Source: Bacillus tequilensis KCTC 13622
GTDB taxonomy: Bacteria; Bacillota; Bacilli; Bacillales; Bacillaceae
Assembly: GCF_000507145.1 (NCBI RefSeq)
Contig: NZ_AYTO01000008.1
Span: forward strand, 62,001 to 126,000
Reading direction: 5' to 3'
DNA length: 64,000 nucleotides
Of this stretch, positions 8,468 through 19,159 are shown piece by piece. Within the stretch, counting starts at the first letter, position 1; every line of letters begins with the position of its first letter. A model generated the notes under the pieces. It did no database searches. It saw only the letters and a list, made by a program, of their open reading frames with translations, and was not told the DNA's origin. Position numbers and translations under genes: made by a program.

Positions 8468-9637
8468 ATGCGCATAAAAGATAGTGTAAAGCTGCAACAC
8501 TTAGCACAACAAATCAATAAGCAAAGTTATTCATCTATCCGCAAAAAAGATACAGTCGCAAAACAGGAGAATCAGTTCCATGCTTACAAAAATTCATCGC
8601 CCGTACAAAGCAGCAACCTGAAACAAATCAATTATTCTAGAGAATCGGTAATGAGTGATAAGAATGAGGTCGCAAAACGATATCAATTAGCGAACGAGAA
8701 AACAGTTGTGGATACAGGTGAGGAAACGTTAATTCATAGCAGAAATCCATATGTTTCCGAAAGTGACATTGAAATTCAAATACTTAATGAAAAATATAGC
8801 CGAATCAATAGAATCAATTTATCAAAAGAGAATCCGATTGGTTATATACGCGACAAATATAAAAATGTCAATTCACCATATTTTCGTCATGATTTAACAA
8901 ACGAAGAGAGACAAGCAGCATATGACAATGAGACAGAGTGGCTTTATAAAGGAAAAGCGCAACATTACAATATGCGAGATGCGGCGTTTCGGCATGTTGA
9001 TATGTCTGGACCAAATGAGGATGATCGAGCAAAAGCATTTCAGCGAGATGTTGTGAATCAACAAATTGGCCTTCTCTTTGATCGCCAACACCTGACGATT
9101 CCAAAGAATACAAAATTAACATTTACCATTACCCCATTTGATTATGCTGCAACAGTGACAGGAACCAATGATCAAAAGGTAATTGACACGATTGAAGCCC
9201 TTTTGAATAGCGGCAGTAACAGCAAAGAATTATTTCAACATATTATCGGAAGCAGGACAGATGATTCCACACAATTTGAGAAAAAAACATACGACAAATA
9301 CCGAGTTGTTCGAGAAATATATGAAAAAACCGGTTATTATCTTGGTGATCTTCATGCCCAAAATGGAACTTACCTGACAGAGGACGGACGTGACATTTTA
9401 GATGTGTATCGTGAAGCATTAGAAAAAGATCCATTAACGAAAGACTTTACGTTAGTAGCGTTATCTCATTACGGATCTGAAGTAAAGCACCTTGCATCAG
9501 TTGGGTATGATACCGTTCCTGACTTGGTTTTATCGATTCATTATCAAAATGGATTCCTTGAGGATGCGGGCCAGAGCAAAAATTATAGTGCAAACAACCG
9601 CGCTTGGCTGCCGTCATTGCAGCTTTCGGATCGTTAA
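8468..9637 (+). CDS. YjcM/DUF4885-like protein of unknown function
   Basis: 389 residues from ATG 8468, which follows AAGAGGAA; a GTG at 8450 lies before that site. The protein is hydrophilic, lacks a signal peptide or membrane segment, and is rich in Asn, Gln, Lys and Ser at its N-terminus (RIKDSVKLQHLAQQINKQS). A more ordered C-terminal half contains FTITPFDYAATVTGTNDQKVI. From memory it resembles the YjcM/DUF4885 proteins of Bacillus; function unknown. Codon use is more A/T-rich than in sigL or lutP. It is followed directly by copy 2 of the sigL terminator, which serves as its terminator. Confidence 0.6.
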   Translation: MRIKDSVKLQHLAQQINKQSYSSIRKKDTVAKQENQFHAYKNSSPVQSSNLKQINYSRESVMSDKNEVAKRYQLANEKTVVDTGEETLIHSRNPYVSESDIEIQILNEKYSRINRINLSKENPIGYIRDKYKNVNSPYFRHDLTNEERQAAYDNETEWLYKGKAQHYNMRDAAFRHVDMSGPNEDDRAKAFQRDVVNQQIGLLFDRQHLTIPKNTKLTFTITPFDYAATVTGTNDQKVIDTIEALLNSGSNSKELFQHIIGSRTDDSTQFEKKTYDKYRVVREIYEKTGYYLGDLHAQNGTYLTEDGRDILDVYREALEKDPLTKDFTLVALSHYGSEVKHLASVGYDTVPDLVLSIHYQNGFLEDAGQSKNYSANNRAWLPSLQLSDR

Positions 9638-9650
9638 AACTGACATGATG

Positions 9651-9678
9651 ATTCCCTCCCGTGACGGGAGGATTTTTT
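9651..9678 (+). terminator. Duplicated terminator (copy 2) after the YjcM-like gene
   Basis: CCTCCCG-TGA-CGGGAGG followed by ATTTTTT. On the minus strand it lacks a T tract, unlike copy 1, so copy 1 keeps the left flank and copy 2 the right flank of what was probably one bidirectional sigL/lutP terminator. Confidence 0.8.
9655..9676 (+). repeat. 22-bp direct repeat, right copy
   Basis: Exact repeat of 7901-7922, at the right edge of the inserted segment. Confidence 0.85.
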
Positions 9679-11368
9679 AAGGAATCATCCAGCTGAACAC
9701 ATGATGCTGCAAAAAGGTAATGATGCAGACGAGCAGCAGTAAAAACAGGCTGTGCTTAATGGTAAAGCGGAAAAGATCTGACTCTTTTCCGGCGAGTCCT
9801 ACCGCTGCGCACGCCACCGCAATTGACTGCGGTGAAATCATTTTCCCTGTCACACCGCCCGAAGAGTTGGCGGCGACAGACAGAACAGGGTCCATGCCGA
9901 CCGATAACGCGGTGACTTTTTGCAGGTTGCCGAACAGCAGGTTGGCAGAAGTATCTGAGCCGGTAATGAAGACGCCGAGCCAGCCGAGAACAGGCGAAAA
10001 GAAGGTAAACATCGAACCTGTCAGTGCAAGTGTCATCCCGAGTGTCGTGCTCATTCCCGAGGAATTGGTAACATAGGCAAAACCAACGACAGAAGCGATA
10101 GTCAAAATCGGAAACTTCAACTCTTGGATCGTTTCCTTAAAAGCGGCTCCCCAGTCTTTCCACGAAATGGCCGTGATGAACTTTGACAGCACAGCGGCAA
10201 TCAATATCGCGGTGCCGGCCGAACCAAGCACCTCAAGCTTGTAAACCGCTTCAATCGGCGTACCGTCAGCATTTACAATTTGATTGTTCAAAAAAGGCAC
10301 ACCAGGTGCGAAAGTCAGTTTTTCGCCAACAGCATCCAGCCACTTCAAAAAAACAGCAGAGCCTTCATAATGCCCGGTCAGCGCGGATTTGACAGCTGGA
10401 ATACCCCATATAGAAATCATCACCGTCAGCAGCAGAAATGGCGACCAAGCTTTAAAAATCTGTCCGCCGCTATACGCAGCCGCAGCCGGATTCGTTTTCG
10501 CCATTTCAATCGCGGCGGCTGATTCCTGTTCACCGGCAAACCGGAATGTTGTTTTCGGCTTCCACACTTTCAGAAACACAGCAAGCGCAGCCATTGAAAC
10601 AAGTGCCGACAAAACATCAGGCAGCTCTGGTCCTAAGAAATTGGAACTGAGATATTGAACAACAGCAAAGGAAACACCGGAAACGAGAATCGCAGGCCAG
10701 ACCTCCAAGGCTTTCCTGAACCCGCTCATAATGATGATTAAATAAAGAGGAATAAATACAGATAAAAACGGCAGCTGGCGCCCGACCATTTGCGAAATCT
10801 CCATCGCCGGGATCCCTGTCGGCCCTTCTACGGCTGTAATCGGAATCCCAATCGCCCCAAAGGCGACCGGCGCCGTATTGGCGATCAAACAGATGCCCGC
10901 CGCGTAAAGAGGGTTAAAGCCGAGGCCGACCAGCAGCGCGGCAGAAATGGCGACCGGCGCCCCGAAGCCGGCAGCCCCTTCTAAAAAAGCCCCGAATGAG
11001 AAAGCGATCAGGAGCGCCTGAAGCCGGCGGTCATCCGTAATGGAGAGAACAGAACTGCGAATGATATCAAACTGCCCCGTTTTTACCGTGATTTTATATA
11101 AAAAAACAGACGTCACAATGATCCAGCCGATCGGTAAAATCCCGTATACAGCTCCTTGTGTCGCGGACATCAGCGCTTTTTCCGCCGGCATCCGATAAAC
11201 CAATACAGCAATGACAAGGGCGATCCCCAATGTCGCCAAGCCCGCTGTATACCCCTTCATCCTTTTAATCGCGAGCGCCCAAAAAAAGAAAATGATCGGT
11301 ACAAGTGCGGCAAGCGCTGATAAAAGCAAATTTCCCCCTATAGGCGTATATGCCTGTGTCCATTGCAT
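9677..11368 (-). CDS. lutP: LutP, L-lactate permease
   Basis: 563 residues, LctP (lactate permease) family, with about 12-14 hydrophobic segments and the family region FGAFLEGAAGFGAPVAISAALLVGLGF near residues 120-147. It imports L-lactate for oxidation by LutABC, encoded 13 kb away. The ATG (11366-11368) is preceded by a strong AAGGAGGGG. The promoter region carries a LutR operator. The length matches B. subtilis YvfH/LutP and not the shorter fermentation-associated LctP. Confidence 0.95.
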   Translation of the reverse strand: MQWTQAYTPIGGNLLLSALAALVPIIFFFWALAIKRMKGYTAGLATLGIALVIAVLVYRMPAEKALMSATQGAVYGILPIGWIIVTSVFLYKITVKTGQFDIIRSSVLSITDDRRLQALLIAFSFGAFLEGAAGFGAPVAISAALLVGLGFNPLYAAGICLIANTAPVAFGAIGIPITAVEGPTGIPAMEISQMVGRQLPFLSVFIPLYLIIIMSGFRKALEVWPAILVSGVSFAVVQYLSSNFLGPELPDVLSALVSMAALAVFLKVWKPKTTFRFAGEQESAAAIEMAKTNPAAAAYSGGQIFKAWSPFLLLTVMISIWGIPAVKSALTGHYEGSAVFLKWLDAVGEKLTFAPGVPFLNNQIVNADGTPIEAVYKLEVLGSAGTAILIAAVLSKFITAISWKDWGAAFKETIQELKFPILTIASVVGFAYVTNSSGMSTTLGMTLALTGSMFTFFSPVLGWLGVFITGSDTSANLLFGNLQKVTALSVGMDPVLSVAANSSGGVTGKMISPQSIAVACAAVGLAGKESDLFRFTIKHSLFLLLLVCIITFLQHHVFSWMIP

Positions 11369-11431
11369 CCCAAACCCCTCCTTGAAACATAAACTGGCGT
11401 TATGTGTGAGCGGTTTCTATAGATGATATGA

Positions 11432-11442
11432 TCATCTGATGA
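11432..11442. promoter_or_regulatory. LutR operator (lutP side)
   Basis: TCATC-T-GATGA matches the published LutR site TCATC-N-GATGA. It lies 64 bases upstream of the lutP start. The same motif occurs at 24825-24835 before lutA. Confidence 0.85.
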
Positions 11443-11519
11443 CTAGGTAATACGACCAGTTACCTAGCATTATATTTTGAAAAAAATCAAAGTACAAGAC
11501 TTTTTGACAAAATTGTCAA
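11443..11519. promoter_or_regulatory. Two further inverted repeats in the lutP-lutR intergenic region
   Basis: CTAGGTAA (11443-11450) pairs exactly with TTACCTAG (11460-11467) over a 9-base spacer, directly after the LutR site. TTGACAA (11504-11510) pairs with TTGTCAA (11513-11519). They may be operators for LutR or another regulator. A TATAAT (11547-11552) that could serve lutR lies further right, without a good -35. Confidence 0.5.
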
Positions 11520-11596
11520 AATCTTTTGGCGGCCCCCAAAACAGAGTATAATAGATCGTAAACAGCCAGACCTACAAGTTACGGGGTGAAATTGCA

Positions 11597-12319
11597 TTGA
11601 AATACAAACAGATTAAAACAAAGAAAATATACGAAGAAGTGGCGGATGCGCTATTAGATATGATCAAAAACGGCGATTTGAAGCCGGGAGATAAACTGGA
11701 CTCGGTTCAGGCGCTTGCTGAAAGCTTTCAAGTCAGCCGCTCAGCGGTTCGCGAAGCGCTTTCCGCGCTAAAAGCGATGGGGCTTGTTGAAATGAAACAG
11801 GGAGAAGGCACGTACCTGAAGGAATTTGAGCTCAACCAAATTTCTCAGCCGCTCTCAGCCGCCCTTCTCATGAAAAAAGAGGACGTCAAGCAGCTGCTCG
11901 AGGTCAGAAAACTGCTTGAAATCGGCGTGGCGTCATTAGCGGCTGAAAAAAGGACGGCAGCCGATCTCGAAAGAATTCATGCTGCATTAGAGGAAATGGG
12001 CAGCATTGAAGCGGACGGGGAGCTGGGCGAGAAAGCAGACTTCGCATTTCATCTTGCGCTTGCGGACGCTTCCCAAAATGAACTTCTTAAACACTTGATG
12101 AACCACGTATCATCATTGCTGCTGGAAACGATGAGAGAAACACGGAAAATCTGGCTGTTTTCCAAAAAGACCTCAGTCCAGCGGCTGTATGAGGAGCACG
12201 AACGGATTTACAATGCCGTGGCTGCACAGGATGGAGCGCAGGCGGAAGCCGCCATGCTGGCGCATTTGACGAATGTGGAAAATGTGCTTTCGGGATATTT
12301 CGAGGAAAATGTGCAATAA
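11597..12319 (+). CDS. lutR: LutR, GntR-family repressor of lactate utilisation
   Basis: 240 residues from a TTG start (11597) after GGGGTGAAA. The N-terminal winged helix is FadR/GntR type (LKPGDKLDSVQALAESFQVSRSAVREALSALKAMGLVEMKQGEGTYL). The C-terminal FCD all-helical ligand domain spans ~95-230 and holds the metal/ligand histidines (FHLALADAS, HERIYNAV). In B. subtilis it represses lutP and lutABC until L-lactate is present. It is divergent from lutP and shares its control region, so autoregulation is possible. Confidence 0.93.
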   Translation: MKYKQIKTKKIYEEVADALLDMIKNGDLKPGDKLDSVQALAESFQVSRSAVREALSALKAMGLVEMKQGEGTYLKEFELNQISQPLSAALLMKKEDVKQLLEVRKLLEIGVASLAAEKRTAADLERIHAALEEMGSIEADGELGEKADFAFHLALADASQNELLKHLMNHVSSLLLETMRETRKIWLFSKKTSVQRLYEEHERIYNAVAAQDGAQAEAAMLAHLTNVENVLSGYFEENVQ

Positions 12320-12370
12320 TCAACTCATTTCCCGGGCAATTCCGCAAGTGCCAAAATGATATAAACACTC

Positions 12371-12404
12371 GAGACTGAGCCGCAAATGGTTCAGTCTTTT
12401 TCCT
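12371..12404 (+). terminator. lutR terminator
   Basis: GACTGAGCC - GCAAAT - GGTTCAGTC hairpin followed by TTTTTCC. Confidence 0.8.
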
Positions 12405-12483
12405 TGAATGCAGCAAGGGCTATGCGCGCTTGACATTTTCAGAAAAGAAAGTAAAATATTTTACTAAAATGAACGAGAACTGA

Positions 12484-13494
<1,011 letters not shown>

Positions 13495-13495
13495 C

Positions 13496-13526
13496 AATGG
13501 CTTAGGATGCTAAGCCATTTTTTATT
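13496..13526 (+). terminator. ganR terminator
   Basis: AATGGCTTAG - GATG - CTAAGCCATT perfect 10-bp stem followed by TTTTATT. Confidence 0.85.
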
Positions 13527-13536
13527 GGATAAAAAA

Positions 13537-13609
13537 ATTTACTTGTATGGGTAAATAGTTTGTTTACACATTTTCTCAGCCGTGCTATATTGTTTTAAAA
13601 GCGCTTTCA
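13537..13609 (+). promoter_or_regulatory. gan operon promoter with candidate GanR operator and cre site
   Basis: Sigma-A promoter TTTACA (13563-13568), 17 bases, TATATT (13586-13591). Just upstream is the inverted repeat ATTTAC-N8-GTAAAT (13537-13556), a candidate GanR operator. At the expected transcription start a cre-like site TAAAAGCGCTTTCA (13596-13609) would bind CcpA. The control region is thus intact although the first genes behind it are broken. Confidence 0.7.
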
Positions 13610-13633
13610 TTCATACTGAAAGGGTGACGATCA

Positions 13634-14452
13634 ATGAAAATGGTAAAAACGTATTCCGTACTCATACTGTGTGCGGCTGTCGGTTTATCCTCTCCTTTGG
13701 ACGGCAGGCGCAAGCTTTAACCCCGGCAATAGCTTGATCAGTACATCCATCATTCCGAAGCATCCGACTTTCGACCATTACAAGGAATTATTTGCAGGCA
13801 AAGAAAGCCTTCAATATGTCCAGTGGTATATCAACTCCATGAAGATCAGCCTGTTTACGATGGCCGGGTCTTTGCTCTGCATCACGTTTACGGCCTATGC
13901 GTTTTCGCGCTTTCGGTTCAAAGGGAGGAAATACGCATTGACCCTCTTTTTATTGCTGCAAATGATTCCTCAGTTTTCGGCTTTAATCGCTTTGTTTGTA
14001 TTGGCGCAAATCTTGGGAATGATCAATAGCCATTGGCTGTTAATCCTGCTTTATATCGCGGCTTGATCCCGATGAATACGTATTTGATGAAAGGGTACAT
14101 GGACTCCATACCGATGGATTTAGACGAAAGCGCCAAGATTGACGGGGCCGGCAGCACAAAAATATGTTTCCGGATCATTCTGCCATTATCAAAACCGATG
14201 GCTGCCGTGGTCGCCATGAACGGGTTTACCGGCCCGCTTGGAGATTTTGTGCTGTCCTCAACGATATTGAGAACGCCTGAATCATATACATTGCCCGTCG
14301 GCCTATTTAATGTAGTGAATGATGTCATGGGGGCCAGCTATACGACATTTGCGGCCGGAGCCTTGCTCATCAGCATCCCGGTTGCCGTCATCTTTATCAT
14401 GCTGCAAAAGAATTTTGTGTCCGGATTAACGGCAGGCGGAACGAAAGGCTAA
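13634..14452 (+). pseudogene. ganQ: ganS'-'ganQ deletion fusion with an extra frameshift (galactan importer remnant)
   Basis: The first ~18 codons from ATG 13634 (KMVKTYSVLILCAAV) are the start of the lipoprotein signal peptide of GanS/CycB. The sequence then jumps into ganQ at VYPLLWTAGASFNPGNSL (from about 13684). Most of ganS, all of ganP and the start of ganQ are missing. The joint is out of frame: the GanS frame ends at TAA 13718. GanQ-type permease sequence (NSMKISLFTMAG...LYI) continues in another frame to 14057. There a one-base deletion (ATC GC GGC where ATC GGC GGC is expected) causes a second shift. The third piece, with the permease EAA-like loop DESAKIDGAG, runs to 14452. No functional GanQ can be made. 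The promoter and ribosome site before ATG 13634 are preserved. Confidence 0.92.
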
Positions 14453-14470
14453 GAGAATAGGGAGGAAAAT

Positions 14471-16534
14471 ATGATGTCAAAGCTTGAAAAAAAGCGCGTA
14501 ACAGAAGCGGAATTTATGCTTCACGGAGGAGACTACAATCCTGATCAGTGGCTTGATCGGCCCGATATTTTAGCCGATGATATCGAGCTGATGAAGCTTT
14601 CTCATACGAATACGTTTTCTGTTGGCATTTTTGCGTGGAGCGCGCTTGAGCCGGAGGAGGGCGTGTATCAATTTGGCTGGCTTGATGATATTTTTGAACG
14701 GATTCATAGCATAGGCGGACGTGTCATATTGGCAACGCCGAGCGGAGCCCGTCCTGCCTGGCTGTCGCAAACCTATCCCGAAGTGCTGCGTGTCAATGCT
14801 GCCCGAGTCAAACAGCTGCACGGCGGAAGGCATAATCACTGCATCACATCAGAGGCCTATCGGGAAAAAACCCGGAACATCAACCGCTTGTTAGCAGAAC
14901 GATACGGCAACCATCCGGCGCTGTTCATGTGGCATATTTCAAACGAATACGGAGGAGACTGCCATTGCGATCTATGCCAGCATGCTTTCAGGGAGTGGCT
15001 GAAATCGAAATATGACAACAGCCTCAAGACGTTGAACCACGCGTGGTGGACTTCGTTTTGGAGCCACACATTTAATGACTGGTCACAAATTGAAAGCCCT
15101 TCGCCGATCGGCGAAAATGGCTTGCATGGCCTGAATTTAGATTGGCGCCGGTTTGTCACCGATCAAACGATCTCGTTTTATGAAAATGAAATCATTCCGC
15201 TGAAAGAACTGACGCCTCATATCCCTATCACAACAAACTTTATGGCTGACACACCGGATTTGATTCCGTATCAGGGCCTCGACTACAGCAAATTTGCGAA
15301 GCATGTCGATGTCATCAGCTGGGACGCCTATCCGGTTTGGCACAATGACTGGGAAAGCACAGCTGATTTGGCGATGAAGGTCGGCTTCATCAATGACCTG
15401 TACCGAAGCTTGAAGCAGCAGCCTTTCCTATTAATGGAGTGTACGCCAAGCGCGGTCAATTGGCATGACGTGAACAAGGCGAAGCGCCCGGGCATGAATC
15501 TGCTGTCATCCATGCAGATGATCGCCCACGGTTCGGACAGCGTTCTCTATTTCCAATACCGCAAATCACGCGGATCATCAGAAAAATTGCACGGGGCGAT
15601 TGTGGGGCATGACAATAGCCCGAAGAACCGCGTCTTTCAAGAGGTAGCCAAAGTCGGCAAAACATTAGAACAGCTGTCCGGAGTTGTCGGAACGAAGAGG
15701 CCTGCTGAAACCGCTATTTTATATGACTGGGAAAATCACTGGGCGCTCGAGGATGCTCAGGGGTTTGCCAAGGAGACAAAACGTTATGCGCAAACGCTTC
15801 AGCAGCATTACCGCACGTTCTGGGAACACGATATCCCTGTCGACGTCATCACGAAAGAACAAGACTTTTCACCATATAAATTGCTGATCGTCCCGATGCT
15901 GTACTTAATCAGCGAAGACACCATTTCTCGTTTAAAAGCGTTTACAGCTAACGGCGGTACCTTAGTCATGACATATATCAGCGGGATTGTGAACGAACAT
16001 GATTTAACGTATATAGGCGGATGGCATCCGGATCTTCAAGCTATTTTCGGAATGGAGCCTCTTGAAACCGACACGCTGTATCCAAAGGATCGAAATGCTG
16101 TTAGCTACCGCAGCCAAACATATGAAATGAAGGACTATGCAACCGTGATTGAGTTAAAGACCGCGTCAGCAGAAGCGGTGTATCAAGAAGATTTTTACGC
16201 GCGTACGCCAGCGGTGACAAGCCATCAATATCAGCAGGGCAAGGCGTATTTTATCGGCGCGCGTTTGGAAGATCAATTTCATCGGGATTTCTATGAAGGG
16301 CTCATCACAGACCTGTCTCTTTCCCCTGTTTTTCCGGTTCGACACGGAAAAGGCGTCTCCGTACAAGCCAGGCAGGATCAGGACCATGATTATGTTTTTA
16401 TCATGAACTTTACGGAAGAAAAGCAGCTGGTTACGTTTGATCAGAGTGTGAAGGACATGATGACAGGAGATATATTGTCAGGCGACCTGACGATGGAACA
16501 ATATGAAGTGAGAATAGTCGTAAACACACATTAG
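14471..16534 (+). CDS. ganA: GanA, GH42 beta-galactosidase for galacto-oligosaccharides
   Basis: 687 residues, full length. It has the glycoside hydrolase family 42 layout: TIM barrel (~1-390) with the acid/base Glu in WHISNEYGG (~160) and the nucleophile Glu in LLMECTPSAVNW (~320), the zinc-cluster cysteines CHCDLCQ (~165), then the trimerisation domain and a small beta domain. It splits galactose from beta-1,4-galacto-oligosaccharides in the cytoplasm. ATG 14471 follows AGGGAGG. It stands 19 bases behind the ganQ remnant and should still be transcribed from the gan promoter. Confidence 0.96.
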   Translation: MMSKLEKKRVTEAEFMLHGGDYNPDQWLDRPDILADDIELMKLSHTNTFSVGIFAWSALEPEEGVYQFGWLDDIFERIHSIGGRVILATPSGARPAWLSQTYPEVLRVNAARVKQLHGGRHNHCITSEAYREKTRNINRLLAERYGNHPALFMWHISNEYGGDCHCDLCQHAFREWLKSKYDNSLKTLNHAWWTSFWSHTFNDWSQIESPSPIGENGLHGLNLDWRRFVTDQTISFYENEIIPLKELTPHIPITTNFMADTPDLIPYQGLDYSKFAKHVDVISWDAYPVWHNDWESTADLAMKVGFINDLYRSLKQQPFLLMECTPSAVNWHDVNKAKRPGMNLLSSMQMIAHGSDSVLYFQYRKSRGSSEKLHGAIVGHDNSPKNRVFQEVAKVGKTLEQLSGVVGTKRPAETAILYDWENHWALEDAQGFAKETKRYAQTLQQHYRTFWEHDIPVDVITKEQDFSPYKLLIVPMLYLISEDTISRLKAFTANGGTLVMTYISGIVNEHDLTYIGGWHPDLQAIFGMEPLETDTLYPKDRNAVSYRSQTYEMKDYATVIELKTASAEAVYQEDFYARTPAVTSHQYQQGKAYFIGARLEDQFHRDFYEGLITDLSLSPVFPVRHGKGVSVQARQDQDHDYVFIMNFTEEKQLVTFDQSVKDMMTGDILSGDLTMEQYEVRIVVNTH

Positions 16535-16572
16535 GCTGAGGCTCCGCTTGATGCGTGCTGGGCTTTTTTTGA

Positions 16573-17871
<1,299 letters not shown>

Positions 17872-17874
17872 AAC

Positions 17875-17917
17875 AAAAGATCCATGAGATGCAGCAAATC
17901 TCATGGATCTTTTTTAT
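17875..17917. terminator. ganB/rsbP convergent terminator
   Basis: AGATCCATGAGAT (17878-17890) pairs with ATCTCATGGATCT (17898-17910), flanked by an A run on the left and TTTTTATTT on the right. It is a bidirectional terminator. Confidence 0.85.
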
Positions 17918-19125
17918 TTCAAATCAACTAATATAAAACACTCATCATCACTTTTATGCTGGGTTTCTTTATGATGCTGCAGTGATGTAAGAATTTTCTC
18001 CTTCAGGCCAGCAATAGGCAAATCGGGATCATCCTTTAATAGATCAAATAAATAACATGAAGCCGTAGGGTCCATCACGCCATCGGTATACAGAAGGAGC
18101 CTTCCGCCCTCCGGGTATGAAAGGCTGTTTGATTGAAAGACCGTGTCTTCAAACATCCCGATCGGAGGCGCGGTTGCGTGCAGCGGATGCTGGGTTCCAT
18201 CGGCGCCCTGCCATAATACCGGCGGGTGCCCTGCGTTAACATAATCCATTCTTTTCCGAGCTGTATCAATTTCGAGATAAATTGCAGTGCAATAATGTCT
18301 TGCTTCCTCATCATTTTGAAACAAGCTGTGAAGGTGTCGGTCTAATTCCTTCATGACGTTGACGGGACTGAGGCCTTGCGTGATCTGGCGCTGGAACAAA
18401 GGATGCAGAGACATTGTAATCAAAGCCGATGAAATCCCGTGCCCCATCACATCAAGAATAATAATGCCGTAACGATGTTTATCGATTTGATAAAACCCGT
18501 ATAGGTCACCCGATAACTCACTGGAGGCTTTGTAATAAGCGTCAATTTGAATCTGATCATTTACAATCGGTTCAGTCAATGAGTTTTCCTGAATCTTTCT
18601 GGCGAGCTCAAGCTCTCTTTTGGTGCTTAATTTAAATTGCTGATTTTGTTTGTTGATTTCAAGAAGTTCTTCTTGTTTTGCCTTCAGCGTTCCCAAGGCA
18701 ACTTCTAACTCCGCATTGGCTTTCTGTTTGGCAAGCAAAGCTTCCTGAGCCGCGTTTCTGGCCATCAGCAGCTCATTTTCATATTCATTTCGCTTCCGCA
18801 TCGGAATCAGAACACAATCGAAGACAGAAGCCCCGCTATCGGCTCTCGCAATCGCATTGACAAGGACGGGGATTTCTTCCCCATTCCTTGCTTTCAGAGA
18901 CAAGTATATTTCTTCGGTGTGGTGCTCCAGTTTCAAAAGCGGAACAAAATAGAGCTGGTAAAAAAGCTGTGAGGGAACGGTTAAAATCGTATTCATATGC
19001 TTGCCGATAATCTGTTCCGGCTCTTCATTCAGAGTCTTTAGCAAGGTACGGTTGACAGCTATCATCAAACCCTCTTCTGACAAAGTGAGGAAACCGCATG
19101 GTGCATCATTCAATTGTTTGTCCAT
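17914..19125 (-). CDS. rsbP: RsbP, energy-stress PP2C phosphatase with PAS domain
   Basis: 403 residues from ATG 19125 after GAGGTG; a GTG at 19137 is an alternative. N-terminal PAS domain (1-~115: GFLTLSEEGLMIAVNRTLLK), coiled coil (~120-180: LLAKQKANAELEVALGTLKAKQEELLEINKQ), C-terminal PPM/SpoIIE-type serine phosphatase (~190-403) with the metal-binding aspartates in ELSGDLYG, ILDVMGHG and YTDGVMD. It dephosphorylates RsbV under energy stress and so releases sigma-B. It is 34 bases downstream of its activator gene rsbQ. Confidence 0.96.
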   Translation of the reverse strand: MDKQLNDAPCGFLTLSEEGLMIAVNRTLLKTLNEEPEQIIGKHMNTILTVPSQLFYQLYFVPLLKLEHHTEEIYLSLKARNGEEIPVLVNAIARADSGASVFDCVLIPMRKRNEYENELLMARNAAQEALLAKQKANAELEVALGTLKAKQEELLEINKQNQQFKLSTKRELELARKIQENSLTEPIVNDQIQIDAYYKASSELSGDLYGFYQIDKHRYGIIILDVMGHGISSALITMSLHPLFQRQITQGLSPVNVMKELDRHLHSLFQNDEEARHYCTAIYLEIDTARKRMDYVNAGHPPVLWQGADGTQHPLHATAPPIGMFEDTVFQSNSLSYPEGGRLLLYTDGVMDPTASCYLFDLLKDDPDLPIAGLKEKILTSLQHHKETQHKSDDECFILVDLK

Positions 19126-19159
19126 TAAGAGGGTCACCTCTATCCCTTTCGTTCCTCTA

